Shown: positions 1-6,024 of the stretch, in pieces
Layout: each line of letters begins with the position of its first letter
Numbering within the stretch: position 1 is the stretch's first letter
Assembly (NCBI GenBank): GCA_027673765.1
Contig: JAQDWB010000034.1
Coordinates: 1 to 8,233 of the forward strand
Direction of reading: 5' to 3'
Origin: Coriobacteriaceae bacterium AM113-163
Lineage (GTDB): Bacteria; Actinomycetota; Coriobacteriia; Coriobacteriales; Coriobacteriaceae
DNA length: 8,233 nt
Notes under the pieces: model-generated
What the model was told of the DNA's origin: nothing
Database searches by the model: none
What the model saw: the letters and a program-made list of their open reading frames with translations, nothing else
Program-made: the position numbers and the translations under genes

Positions 1-210
1 CGACTTGTCGGGGCCCAAGCTGGCCTCCTTCCGTGGCGGTTCCCTCGCCACGATTCTACAGCCCCCGCCGGTGTAGCTGCGCGGGAGGTGCCCCGTCGCC
101 CACTTCTTGGCCGCGCTCACCGTGACCCCCGCGAACTCCGCGGCGGCAGTGGGCCCCATGCCGTCCTCCGTCGCCAGGAGGAAGAGCTCGACCTTCTCCC
201 TGCTGTACAT
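1..210 (-). CDS. IS3-like transposase, N-terminal part (runs off left edge)
   Basis: The minus strand is open from an ATG at 208-210 to the window edge, giving the first 70 residues of a protein. It starts MYSREKVELFLLATEDGMG and continues with an Ala-rich helix-turn-helix-like stretch (about residues 20-40, AAEFAGVTVSAAKKWATG). Such an N-terminal helix-turn-helix is typical of IS3-family OrfA proteins or of fused transposases, which bind the ends of their own element before the DDE domain catalyses transposition. A strong Shine-Dalgarno, GGAGG, lies six bases before the ATG and supports this start. The catalytic domain would lie beyond the left edge, so the family is inferred from the N-terminus alone. 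Base composition is GC-rich and unlike the A/T-richer gene at 524-1933. The plus-strand reading of the same bases has no such features. Confidence 0.72.
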   Translation of the reverse strand, partial: MYSREKVELFLLATEDGMGPTAAAEFAGVTVSAAKKWATGHLPRSYTGGGCRIVAREPPRKEASLGPDKS

Positions 211-225
211 GCGAACCTCCAGTCC

Positions 226-242
226 GGACCGCCCCGCGGTCC
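226..242. promoter_or_regulatory. hairpin between the IS end and the transposase ribosome binding site
   Basis: GGACCG (226-231) and CGGTCC (237-242) form a perfect six-base stem with a five-base loop. It sits inside the IS end and just upstream of the GGAGG of the transposase. In many insertion sequences such a structure hides the ribosome binding site in transcripts entering from outside the element. That role here is inferred from position only. Confidence 0.35.
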
Positions 243-263
243 AACTTTCTGTCCGCACCCCCA
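239..263 (-). repeat. probable terminal inverted repeat of the insertion sequence
   Basis: Read on the minus strand, the block begins TGGGGGTGCGGACAG and ends AAGTTGGAC about 30 bases upstream of the transposase start codon. IS3-family ends normally begin with TG and often contain a GTTGGAC-like word, so 263 is a plausible outer boundary. The opposite end is outside the window, so neither the inverted repeat nor a target duplication can be confirmed. Confidence 0.4.
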
Positions 264-523
264 TTCCATCGCCAAAGTAACTCCTAAAATCAAAGGGCCG
301 TTGCCGATAACAACCAAACAACGACCCTCCTTTGTCATCGCCTCACGTAGAGCCCACGACAACTGCATCACTAACTGGATGTTAACCTAGATGCGCAGTA
401 ATTGCGCATCCAAAAAAGTTAATCATGTAGCAAATACTCTTCGCGTTGAAACTAATGCGAAGCATTTTCGCGTCCGTGCACGAGAATGCGCAATCAATAT
501 GCGGAAAGGCAAAGATGATTCAC
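264..523. other. intergenic region with two hairpins, no supported gene
   Basis: No convincing coding frame is present. Two perfect palindromic hairpins are visible: GATGCGCA (390-397) with TGCGCATC (403-410), and GCGAA (457-461) with TTCGC (467-471). The second lies about 55 bases beyond the stop codon of the minus-strand membrane-protein gene and could help end that transcript. It lacks a clear following T-run, so it is not called a terminator. A plus-strand ORF beginning near 446 overlaps the 3' end of that gene antisense and has no family features. Confidence 0.5.
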
Positions 524-1933
524 CTAGCTAACAACCATCCAGTCACTACCGACAGTACTCGAAATCTTCGAGGAATCGCCGATGCACACGATGGTCGCCG
601 AAGCGCCGGGCACATACTTGGCCTCAAGAACGGAAACACCTTGCTCCTTAAGCCTTAAGGTCGTCTCGGTTATCTGGGTTTTATTCACATCATTTTTGCT
701 GACCAGTTTAACGCCATTGCCATCATTTTCATTCAGGCAGGATACAACCGTATTGTAATCGGCCCAATAACAGTACTCCCCAGAAAGCCATCCAAGCTCA
801 GTGGCGCATATCGATCCAGTCGCAGAAACCGTCTTTGGAAGCAATCCGTAGCGCTGCCTTTCCTCAAATTCAAGAACATCGCAAAATACGCGATTAGCAT
901 TAAGTAATCTCGTTCCACAATAGTCCCCGTAAAACGGCGCAAAATGATTGCGGATAGTCCGCGACAACATACAGTAATCGTAGGTGTAGTAACACTTGAA
1001 GATTCGTAGGGCGTCTCCCCCTGCCCCTTCGGCAGAACGGGCGAATTCAACAAGAAACTGGTCCCACATGCGCTCAATATAGGGAATTGCGAGTTTAACG
1101 CTATCCATATCAGACAAAGGAGCATCGCTCGTCTGCTGCATTATTCCAGTGGTTTTTGCCAAATGGAAATGAGCTGCCATGCGCTCGATCGTTCGGATAA
1201 ACTCGGGCCGATTCCCGTCCTCAATCGCCATAATTGCAAAGAAAACACTTCTCAACAGAAGATCACTTGAAAATCGCTGAGGTAAGAGATCGCCATATTC
1301 GCGCTCGTATGAGAAGAGCCTGGCCTCACCCGTATCGATTGAAGAGTAACCAAATACGGAGTCCGAAGGAACGACATATGATGGAGCGGCATTTGAGTAC
1401 ACACGGCTAAACTTAATTTGATAACGCTTAAAAAAGGTTGAAATCCAAAAGGTCACAACACCAAATAATGCCAGCTCAAACTCAAAGGCAATACTCGAAG
1501 TATCAAGCACATCTAGCCCCTGGCCTCCGAGATAGCCATCGATAACAAAGTGATCGAATGCGACGGACAGCAAAAGAGACATGAACGCCTCGAATGAGAA
1601 AGGAAGAGTCCGGTACCGCAATTTACCCCTTGCATGCTTGATTACCCCAAGAAACAACCAATAGAAAAGGGTAGGCATGTATCGCAGCGAAGGACCTGGA
1701 ACTGAAAACGCATCGCAAATCGCAGCCATAATAAACACCGGGAGCTGGCAACAAATTGTTGGAGCGAGAATTCGGTAGGCAACGTTCAGCCTGCCCGACT
1801 CATCGGAGGGATACAGTTCTTCGACGGTGTATTGCCCTCCGATCGCCAAGGGCCCAGCAAAGCGGACAAGCTGAACGCTCGACAAACCGATAAAGACATA
1901 AAAGACAATCCAATGAATAGTGACCGATTCCAC
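524..1933 (-). CDS. polytopic membrane protein of unknown function with a large soluble C-terminal domain
   Basis: This 469-residue product is not recognised. Residues 1-170 contain about five hydrophobic stretches (near 7-25, 56-77, 84-99, 115-132 and 148-168). They are followed by the positive segment FFKRYQIKF and then about 295 residues without an obvious membrane segment. The tail has several Cys and Tyr residues (for example KCYYTYDYC and GEYCYWADY) and ends VGSDWMVVS. The start is a GTG at 1931-1933, preceded by GAGGAG about 11 bases upstream, which is rather long spacing; a TGA six codons further up in the same frame excludes a much longer protein. The gene is visibly more A/T-rich than the transposase and transglutaminase genes, suggesting horizontal acquisition. 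It stands alone on its strand: the next minus-strand gene is about 480 bases upstream beyond the plus-strand copy 1 module. A membrane-anchored sensor or effector is possible but unsupported by any motif I recognise. Confidence 0.8.
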   Translation of the reverse strand: MESVTIHWIVFYVFIGLSSVQLVRFAGPLAIGGQYTVEELYPSDESGRLNVAYRILAPTICCQLPVFIMAAICDAFSVPGPSLRYMPTLFYWLFLGVIKHARGKLRYRTLPFSFEAFMSLLLSVAFDHFVIDGYLGGQGLDVLDTSSIAFEFELALFGVVTFWISTFFKRYQIKFSRVYSNAAPSYVVPSDSVFGYSSIDTGEARLFSYEREYGDLLPQRFSSDLLLRSVFFAIMAIEDGNRPEFIRTIERMAAHFHLAKTTGIMQQTSDAPLSDMDSVKLAIPYIERMWDQFLVEFARSAEGAGGDALRIFKCYYTYDYCMLSRTIRNHFAPFYGDYCGTRLLNANRVFCDVLEFEERQRYGLLPKTVSATGSICATELGWLSGEYCYWADYNTVVSCLNENDGNGVKLVSKNDVNKTQITETTLRLKEQGVSVLEAKYVPGASATIVCIGDSSKISSTVGSDWMVVS

Positions 1934-1970
1934 CTGTAAACAATCTCCTCAGGTCATACGCTTGCGATTA

Positions 1971-1998
1971 ATTGTAGATAGACAGAATTGAACAGGAA
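1971..1998 (-). promoter_or_regulatory. possible promoter of the membrane-protein gene
   Basis: On the minus strand TTCCTG (1993-1998) and TACAAT (1971-1976) are separated by 16 bases, matching a sigma-70-type -35/-10 pair moderately well. The start codon lies about 38 bases downstream of the -10 word, with the ribosome binding site in between. The call rests on word match alone. Confidence 0.3.
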
Positions 1999-2040
1999 GC
2001 AACAATATTTGAAACTGTTGTTTTGCGCACCCCGGATCAA

Positions 2041-2166
2041 CCAACATACCCCAGAAAGGTCGCTGATGTTGACTGGGGTTCCCGTAAAACCCCAACAAAA
2101 AATGTGCGGAGTGCCGGCCTGAAACTGCCTTCGGACCCTATTGGCTGCACACCGAGAGGCTCCGCT
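2041..2166 (+). promoter_or_regulatory. conserved leader, copy 1 of 3
   Basis: This block recurs at 5895-6024 and, more diverged, at 7671-7790. By hand alignment, copies 1 and 2 differ by about eight substitutions and one four-base indel. It contains CCCCAG (2049-2054), CTGGGG (2073-2078) and AACCCCA (2088-2094). The first can pair with the second, while TGGGGTT (2074-2080) can pair with AACCCCA across a seven-base loop, so the two hairpins exclude each other. A GAGAGG ribosome binding site lies seven bases before the ATG at 2167. TTGACT at 2069-2074 resembles a -35 element, but no good -10 lies at normal spacing. A promoter-plus-attenuator role is inferred. Confidence 0.6.
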
Positions 2167-2388
2167 ATGAAACGCCCCCTTTACCACCCGCTCTGTGCGA
2201 CCGCGTGCACGTCCATGGTCAACGCGACGATGCCTATGGCAGCCATTGCAGAGGGGGTTCAGCCTCAGAAGGCCGCCGAGCAGCAGGCGCAAGCCGTGAG
2301 GTCGAGCTCAGCGTTGCTTTTGAATGCAGAAAAACGAGTCCGAACGCAGCGGCGTCCGGTCCTCTTGGCAGGTCCCATCTTGGGTTGA
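2167..2388 (+). pseudogene. truncated secreted surface protein, signal peptide only (copy 1)
   Basis: The 73-residue reading frame begins MKRPLYHPLCATACTSMV, continues through an Ala/Met-rich hydrophobic stretch ending AIA (residues 26-28, a signal-peptidase I type site), and matches the signal peptide of the transglutaminase protein at 6025. Similarity continues through PQKAAEQQAQA and stops abruptly at about 2296. The last 30 residues, Arg- and Leu-rich, do not resemble the Ala/Thr/Asp linker of the other copies. This looks like the 5' end of a surface-protein gene whose body was lost by deletion or recombination. It retains its leader, ribosome binding site (GAGAGG) and start codon, so a short secreted peptide could still be made. 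It converges on the minus-strand gene ending at 2417, with only 28 bases between them and no terminator visible. Confidence 0.55.
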
Positions 2389-2416
2389 TGTCCACAAAAC
2401 TAGCCCTTGCGGTCGG

Positions 2417-3235
2417 TTAAACAAGTTTCAGCAGCCTTTGATACTCTCCGGGATCACGCATACGCATAATATCCATGTATGTTCTGCTTTTTGCGACCAT
2501 GATATCGTCGAACTTGGATAGGCCGTGCCCGCTCGCTCTTGTGACAACCATGCGGTCGTCGCAAAAATATGAAAGGAAGGTGTCCTTGCCGGGATGGTGT
2601 ATCCGTCGGACGTCGAGCACGTTCCGGAAGTCATAGTAAAGTGCGGCGTTGGCGGTTTCCTCAAGTTCAGGCAGTCTGTCGATGCCTTCAAAGCGGCAAG
2701 GATAAATTAGCAGCAAGTTTTTCGAATGACTGATTGAGCGAAGAAGTCCTCGGGCCTCACGGTCTTCTTCGCTCAATTGTTTATTACTCTCAGTTTTTAG
2801 AAGCTCGTCAAGCTTGGCGAGGCTGTAATCCCTGAGAATTGCATGCAGGCGTAAGCCTCTCTGTTCTTTTACATGACTTCTGCAAAGTTGTTCTAAAGTT
2901 ATTCCGCGGTCTGAAACTCACCTTGACGAAGTGAGACTTACGGCGCGCATCATGGATTTTCCGAAGATGAGCTTGAAATCTAACTGATACGCGTCTGATA
3001 CCGCATCACACTCCCCATTTGCCTCGGATACGGGCGCATGAAACTCCGCACCTCTGGTCAGTTCCTTGAAAGCGTTAGAGTGGTTGATGTGCTCGCGCGT
3101 CCATTCCTCGTATGTATATAACGGACGCCCAGAATAGTCTTGCATGAGGTCCTTAACAAACAATTCTGGGGTAATCATTGCGGATTTAAGTCTCTCGGCT
3201 CCGGGAACGGCTTCAATAAGCCTCTTATCTATCAC
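2417..3235 (-). pseudogene. unknown 272-codon gene interrupted by an in-frame TGA
   Basis: The reading frame starts at a GTG (3233-3235) with an excellent Shine-Dalgarno, AAAGAGGAGG, five bases upstream. It runs 105 codons to a TGA at 2918-2920 and is then open in the same frame for 166 more codons to the stop at 2417. The second half has no plausible start or ribosome binding site of its own near the TGA (its first ordinary start is a TTG at 2776), so one original gene of about 272 residues is the simplest reading. I do not recognise the family. Residues 62-88 read GAEFHAPVSE, GECDAVS and LDFKL; the spaced acidic residues followed by D-F-K resemble a PD-(D/E)XK nuclease core, but this is speculative. 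The C-terminal half contains KNLLLIYPCRFEG and DTFLSYFCDDRMVV, which look like beta strands. TGG is used for Trp throughout the window, so TGA is probably a true stop here. The gene ends convergently with the copy 1 fragment. Confidence 0.65.
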
Positions 3236-3240
3236 TGTGG

Positions 3241-3250
3241 CCTCCTCTTT
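3241..3250 (-). promoter_or_regulatory. ribosome binding site deciding a GTG start
   Basis: Read on the minus strand the bases are AAAGAGGAGG, a near-perfect anti-Shine-Dalgarno match, five bases before the GTG at 3233-3235. It fixes the start of the TGA-interrupted gene and shows that its translation signals are intact. Confidence 0.7.
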
Positions 3251-3302
3251 GCGGTAGTTTTACGGATGTTGACGGAAGCCGTTCCAGCAGGGTACGCCAA
3301 AG

Positions 3303-3575
3303 TTGGCCGAGCGAGCGGCCCGTCCTGGCTCGGAAGGGTCCGTGCCTTCGCCTAGAATACGCGCACCATGGCGCGTTCAGGCCGCTTTCGGGGTTATCCT
3401 GGCCGTTTCCATGGCAACCTCGCGCTACTTCTCGGAGAGGAAGATGGCCGAGTTGCACGACGCGGCGCTGCGAAGGGGAGCATCGTGCTGTCATGACTGG
3501 GCCGAGCTGGAAAAGACTGCCGGGAAGATGGTCGAATCCAGCCTTGAGCTTGCCGACAGAGTGGAGTCGGCCTAG
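3303..3575 (+). CDS. short unrecognised ORF, possibly a gene fragment
   Basis: A plus-strand frame opens after a TGA at 3270 and ends at the TAG at 3573-3575. Its second half looks protein-like: a short hydrophobic stretch (FGVILAVSMATSRYF) followed by charged amphipathic sequence containing MAELHDAALRRGAS, HDWAELEKTAGKM and ESSLELADRVESA. The first half is Arg/Pro/Gly-rich and unconvincing. Better starts than the TTG at 3303 are the ATG at 3411 and the ATG at 3444; the latter has GAGAGGA close upstream and would give 43 residues. It may be the 3' end of a lost gene or a small protein of its own. It is divergent from the minus-strand gene at 3235. No family is recognised. Confidence 0.27.
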   Translation: MAERAARPGSEGSVPSPRIRAPWRVQAAFGVILAVSMATSRYFSERKMAELHDAALRRGASCCHDWAELEKTAGKMVESSLELADRVESA

Positions 3576-3799
3576 GATATCGATAGATTCCGGATCCTGG
3601 ACACAGGGGCCAAGGAGTCCATTACACCAACTTTCGCGACACTACCGTTCTTGTCATATCATTCTTATGTTCGGCACGAGTTTCAGAGACATCGTGCCAC
3701 GACGACGTGAGGGCACATCAATTATTACCTAGTGATCGGAATTGGCCGATATCGATTAAGTATTTATGGCTATGAATGATCTGGCGTTAAAACTATCGT

Positions 3800-5254
3800 C
3801 TACCGAGCACTCAAGCGTTTAATCTTCCTATAAATCTTAGCCTCGTCGGGGGCAATCGGATCATTTGGAAACGCCTTTTGGGCTCTCGCTACGTAGGAAA
3901 GAAAGTTCCCATAGCGAGAAAATGCAGAAGGGCCAGCATCACCCGAGGGGCATAGCCTTCTTCCCTTAATACCGAGTGGTGAATAATGTTGATATAGAGC
4001 GGAGACGCGCTTTTTTGATGCGTGTCTCCCCTCTCCCTCATTAGAACGCGCAATCGCAGTGGCCGCCTCACGGAGACGTTTGTGGTACTTTCCAACCGTA
4101 GACTGTCGAAGTCTTACAATGCGCCCGTCAAAGTCAAACCCCAGGAAACTGACTTTCTGCGCCGGATGTGCACCGGAATACGAAAGAACCTCACCCGCGC
4201 AAACGCTTTCAAAATCAAGCTGAGCAACTCCGTCGCCATCAACCCGGAACGACTTGGTTTTCTCAGGCTGCAGTTTAACGGAATCAACATCGGCCATTAG
4301 ATTGATGGCCTCTACAAGTGCATCAAAGCCAGATTTTGGAACGGCAATAATAAAGTCATCGCAATAACGAAGATACAAGCCGCCAACCTGTTCAACGGCA
4401 AGCCTGACTTTCATGTCGATATTGGCCATATAGATGTTAGCGAGCACTCCGCTTGCGGCAAGACCCTGAGGAATTCCCAGCCCAATACCCGTTCGCTTCC
4501 ACGGTCTGGTGATGACCTTACTTTTGTTTGCAAGAAACTCCGCCTTTGGCAAGATAACATCCAGCTTATTAAGTTCGCGAATAGACTTGGACCGAAGCTC
4601 GATAGCTGCATCGCTGATCATTTTCTCCGGAGTAGGATCGATTGCCGGCCACGGCAATTCATGTCGAGTAGCCAAATCAGCAATAGGCCAGCACGAATAG
4701 CGGAGAATATTTTTAATGACTTGATAGTGATCGTCCGGTAAACGTCCACTGGGAAACAACGAACGCAACGACGTCATTAGATGAGCATGATTTAAGTTGT
4801 CGAAGAAGCTCTCGAAATCACCCGTAAGCACAAAAGCCGAATCTTGCTCGCGTATATAATCGAAAACCTTTTTAGCTGAGGAAATATTGCTACCAGCAGT
4901 TACGGCGCCGTCTGATGAAAGCGAAGAGCGGTACGCTACGGCAACCTCATCAAACTCTTCGGCAATAGCCTTCTTGTTATATAAGTCCGACCACAGATAA
5001 GAGTAGTACTGGAAGACGCGGTGATCGAAATGCGAGGCATAAGCGATATTACGAACCTTGCAGCTTCGCTTGCCTCCACGATACCGAACAGTAATGATCT
5101 CGTTGGAAATTAAAGGGTAGAACGCGTGATTGGAAACGTACTCTGAATCTAAAATCTTGGCCTGAACTTCGGCAAAAGAGACCCTATGATCGAAATGGGC
5201 ATATGAACTTTTGGAACTATATCGAGGAATACGAGTGATATCGAACTCGACCAA
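3800..5254 (-). CDS. free-standing reverse transcriptase, candidate antiphage (UG/Abi, DRT-like)
   Basis: This 484-residue RNA-dependent DNA polymerase has the full set of RT palm motifs: an N-terminal RT region (KVRNIAYASHFDHRVFQYY, 66-84, then VAYRSSL, 106-112); motif A TGDFESFFD (144-152, catalytic Asp146); motif B GLGIPQGLAASG (258-269); motif C YCDD (297-300, the metal-binding pair); and a later FLGF strand (370-373). No maturase, HNH or protease domain follows, only about 100 basic residues (LYQHYSPLG, NFLSYVARAQKAF). This fits small free-standing RTs such as the UG/Abi defence group better than group II intron RTs. No retron msr-msd is obvious, although other RT classes cannot be excluded by eye. 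The start is a TTG (5252-5254) with GGGGG four bases upstream. No promoter is clear. The gene is A/T-richer than its surroundings, stands alone between copies 1 and 2 of the surface-protein module, and has a perfect inverted repeat 20 bases upstream. All catalytic residues are intact, so it could be active. Confidence 0.9.
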   Translation of the reverse strand: MVEFDITRIPRYSSKSSYAHFDHRVSFAEVQAKILDSEYVSNHAFYPLISNEIITVRYRGGKRSCKVRNIAYASHFDHRVFQYYSYLWSDLYNKKAIAEEFDEVAVAYRSSLSSDGAVTAGSNISSAKKVFDYIREQDSAFVLTGDFESFFDNLNHAHLMTSLRSLFPSGRLPDDHYQVIKNILRYSCWPIADLATRHELPWPAIDPTPEKMISDAAIELRSKSIRELNKLDVILPKAEFLANKSKVITRPWKRTGIGLGIPQGLAASGVLANIYMANIDMKVRLAVEQVGGLYLRYCDDFIIAVPKSGFDALVEAINLMADVDSVKLQPEKTKSFRVDGDGVAQLDFESVCAGEVLSYSGAHPAQKVSFLGFDFDGRIVRLRQSTVGKYHKRLREAATAIARSNEGEGRHASKKRVSALYQHYSPLGIKGRRLCPSGDAGPSAFSRYGNFLSYVARAQKAFPNDPIAPDEAKIYRKIKRLSAR

Positions 5255-5894
5255 AATACCCCCAAATAAATCAACCTGTCCGGATCAACAAGCGGCGGCT
5301 AACCCTCCCCGGACAGGCTAATCAAAGGCGCAGCAAGTGCAACCAACGCTTTCGCGGCCACCTAAAACAATGCTTGCCTATGCGATACTAGACGAAAGCG
5401 AGGAATTGGTACTTATGACCATCGAGGCTCTTATCCAGCTAGCAGCAGGCAACGCTGGTGTCAATGTTGCGAACGTCGGAATTTCGTCGTTTGCGATATT
5501 GACGGCAGTAGCGTACCCCATCGCCAGTTCGCGATGGGCACCAAGCTTTATTCCCCATTCTTGCTTTGCTTAAACAGGTTATAAGAAATCGGCTCATGCA
5601 GTTAACAGCGCCTTGATGCACACCCAATTGTCTTGACGGCGGTCGCATCGAAAATGCCGATGCGTCTCTACGGATACAAGCGCCTCCTCATCTAATGCAT
5701 GCACACGGTCCGCGAGACAAAATCGCCGACAACACCGTGAAAATCCCGATATGCATAATCTAGAAGTTTGGATGCACAGACAGGTGGAGTGGCATTGTTC
5801 AGCATGGCCGCTTCGCACTCCTCGCCGACGGGCGCATCGCCGAGGGCGAAGACATCAGCGCACAGCGAGGCAGAGGACCAACTCCTCCCCCTCC
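5255..5894. other. 640-base region without a convincing intact gene
   Basis: The stretch between the reverse transcriptase start and the copy 2 leader holds the inverted repeat at 5275-5317 and a second perfect hairpin, CCCATCGC (5517-5524) with GCGATGGG (5531-5538). A weak plus-strand ORF (5337-5573, GTG start) and short minus-strand frames also occur, with no recognisable family, no good ribosome binding site and competing readings on both strands. The region could carry a non-coding RNA of the reverse transcriptase or simply debris from rearrangement. No confident promoter was seen. Confidence 0.45.
5275..5317 (-). promoter_or_regulatory. perfect 9-bp inverted repeat upstream of the reverse transcriptase
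   Basis: CCTGTCCGG (5275-5283) and CCGGACAGG (5309-5317) are exact reverse complements separated by 25 bases. The structure begins 20 bases upstream of the reverse transcriptase start codon, so it would fall in its 5' untranslated region or in a separate upstream RNA. Several defence reverse transcriptases are encoded next to a structured non-coding RNA that they copy or bind. Whether this is such an RNA, an operator or an attenuator cannot be decided from one sequence. Confidence 0.4.
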
Positions 5895-5901
5895 CCAACA
5901 T
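5594..5901 (-). pseudogene. possible frameshifted remnant of an unknown minus-strand gene
   Basis: Two minus-strand frames abut here. The upstream one (5901 to 5692) reads through segments such as GDAPVGEECEAAMLNNATPP and KLLDYAYRDFHGVVGDFVSR. The downstream one (to the TGA at 5594-5596) reads HALDEEALVSVETHRHF and CDRRQDNWVCIKALLTA. Both stretches look more like real protein than their other frames, and they would join through a shift near 5700. No start signal is visible and the right-hand end runs into the copy 2 leader, so this would be the tail of a gene cut by the arrival of the surface-protein module. The call is weak; coincidental open frames remain possible. Confidence 0.22.
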
Positions 5902-6024
5902 TCCCCAGAAAGTTCCCTGATGTTGACTGGGGTTCCCGTAAAATAAACCCCAACAAAATATGTGCGGAGTGCTGGCCTGGAGCTGCCTTCGGACCCTATT
6001 GGCTGCTCACCGAGAGGCTCCGCT
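5895..6024 (+). promoter_or_regulatory. conserved leader, copy 2 of 3, upstream of the transglutaminase gene
   Basis: It corresponds base for base with copy 1 except for about eight substitutions and four extra bases in the second loop. CCCCAG is at 5903-5908, CTGGGG at 5927-5932 and AACCCCA at 5946-5952. The second hairpin, TGGGGTT (5928-5934) with AACCCCA, keeps its seven-base stem although its loop has grown from seven to eleven bases, so the pairing rather than the spacing is preserved. The GAGAGG ribosome binding site lies seven bases before the ATG at 6025. The leader is about 130 bases long, which is unusual for a plain 5' untranslated region and suggests a regulatory role. Confidence 0.6.

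Noticed and set aside
88..390. Plus-strand ORF over the left end
   Set aside because: It overlaps antisense to the transposase N-terminus, crosses the IS boundary and has no family features.
733..1125. Second minus-strand ORF inside the membrane-protein gene
   Set aside because: It is an out-of-frame shadow of the 469-codon gene and has no start signals.
2069..2098. Sigma-70 promoter based on TTGACT in the repeated leader
   Set aside because: TTGACT is a good -35 word but no acceptable -10 lies 16-18 bases downstream in any copy, and copy 3 has TTTACT; a hairpin role explains the conservation better.
2918..2920. TGA read as selenocysteine or tryptophan
   Set aside because: No selenoprotein family or insertion hairpin is recognisable, and Trp is encoded by TGG in all genes here.
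3225..3494. Minus-strand ORF opposite the short ORF at 3303-3575
   Set aside because: It is Arg-rich, overlaps the start of the TGA-split gene and has no ribosome binding site or recognisable pattern.
5337..5573. Plus-strand 78-codon ORF upstream of the reverse transcriptase
   Set aside because: Its GTG start lacks a ribosome binding site, and the opposite strand gives an equally plausible reading, so neither could be supported as a gene.
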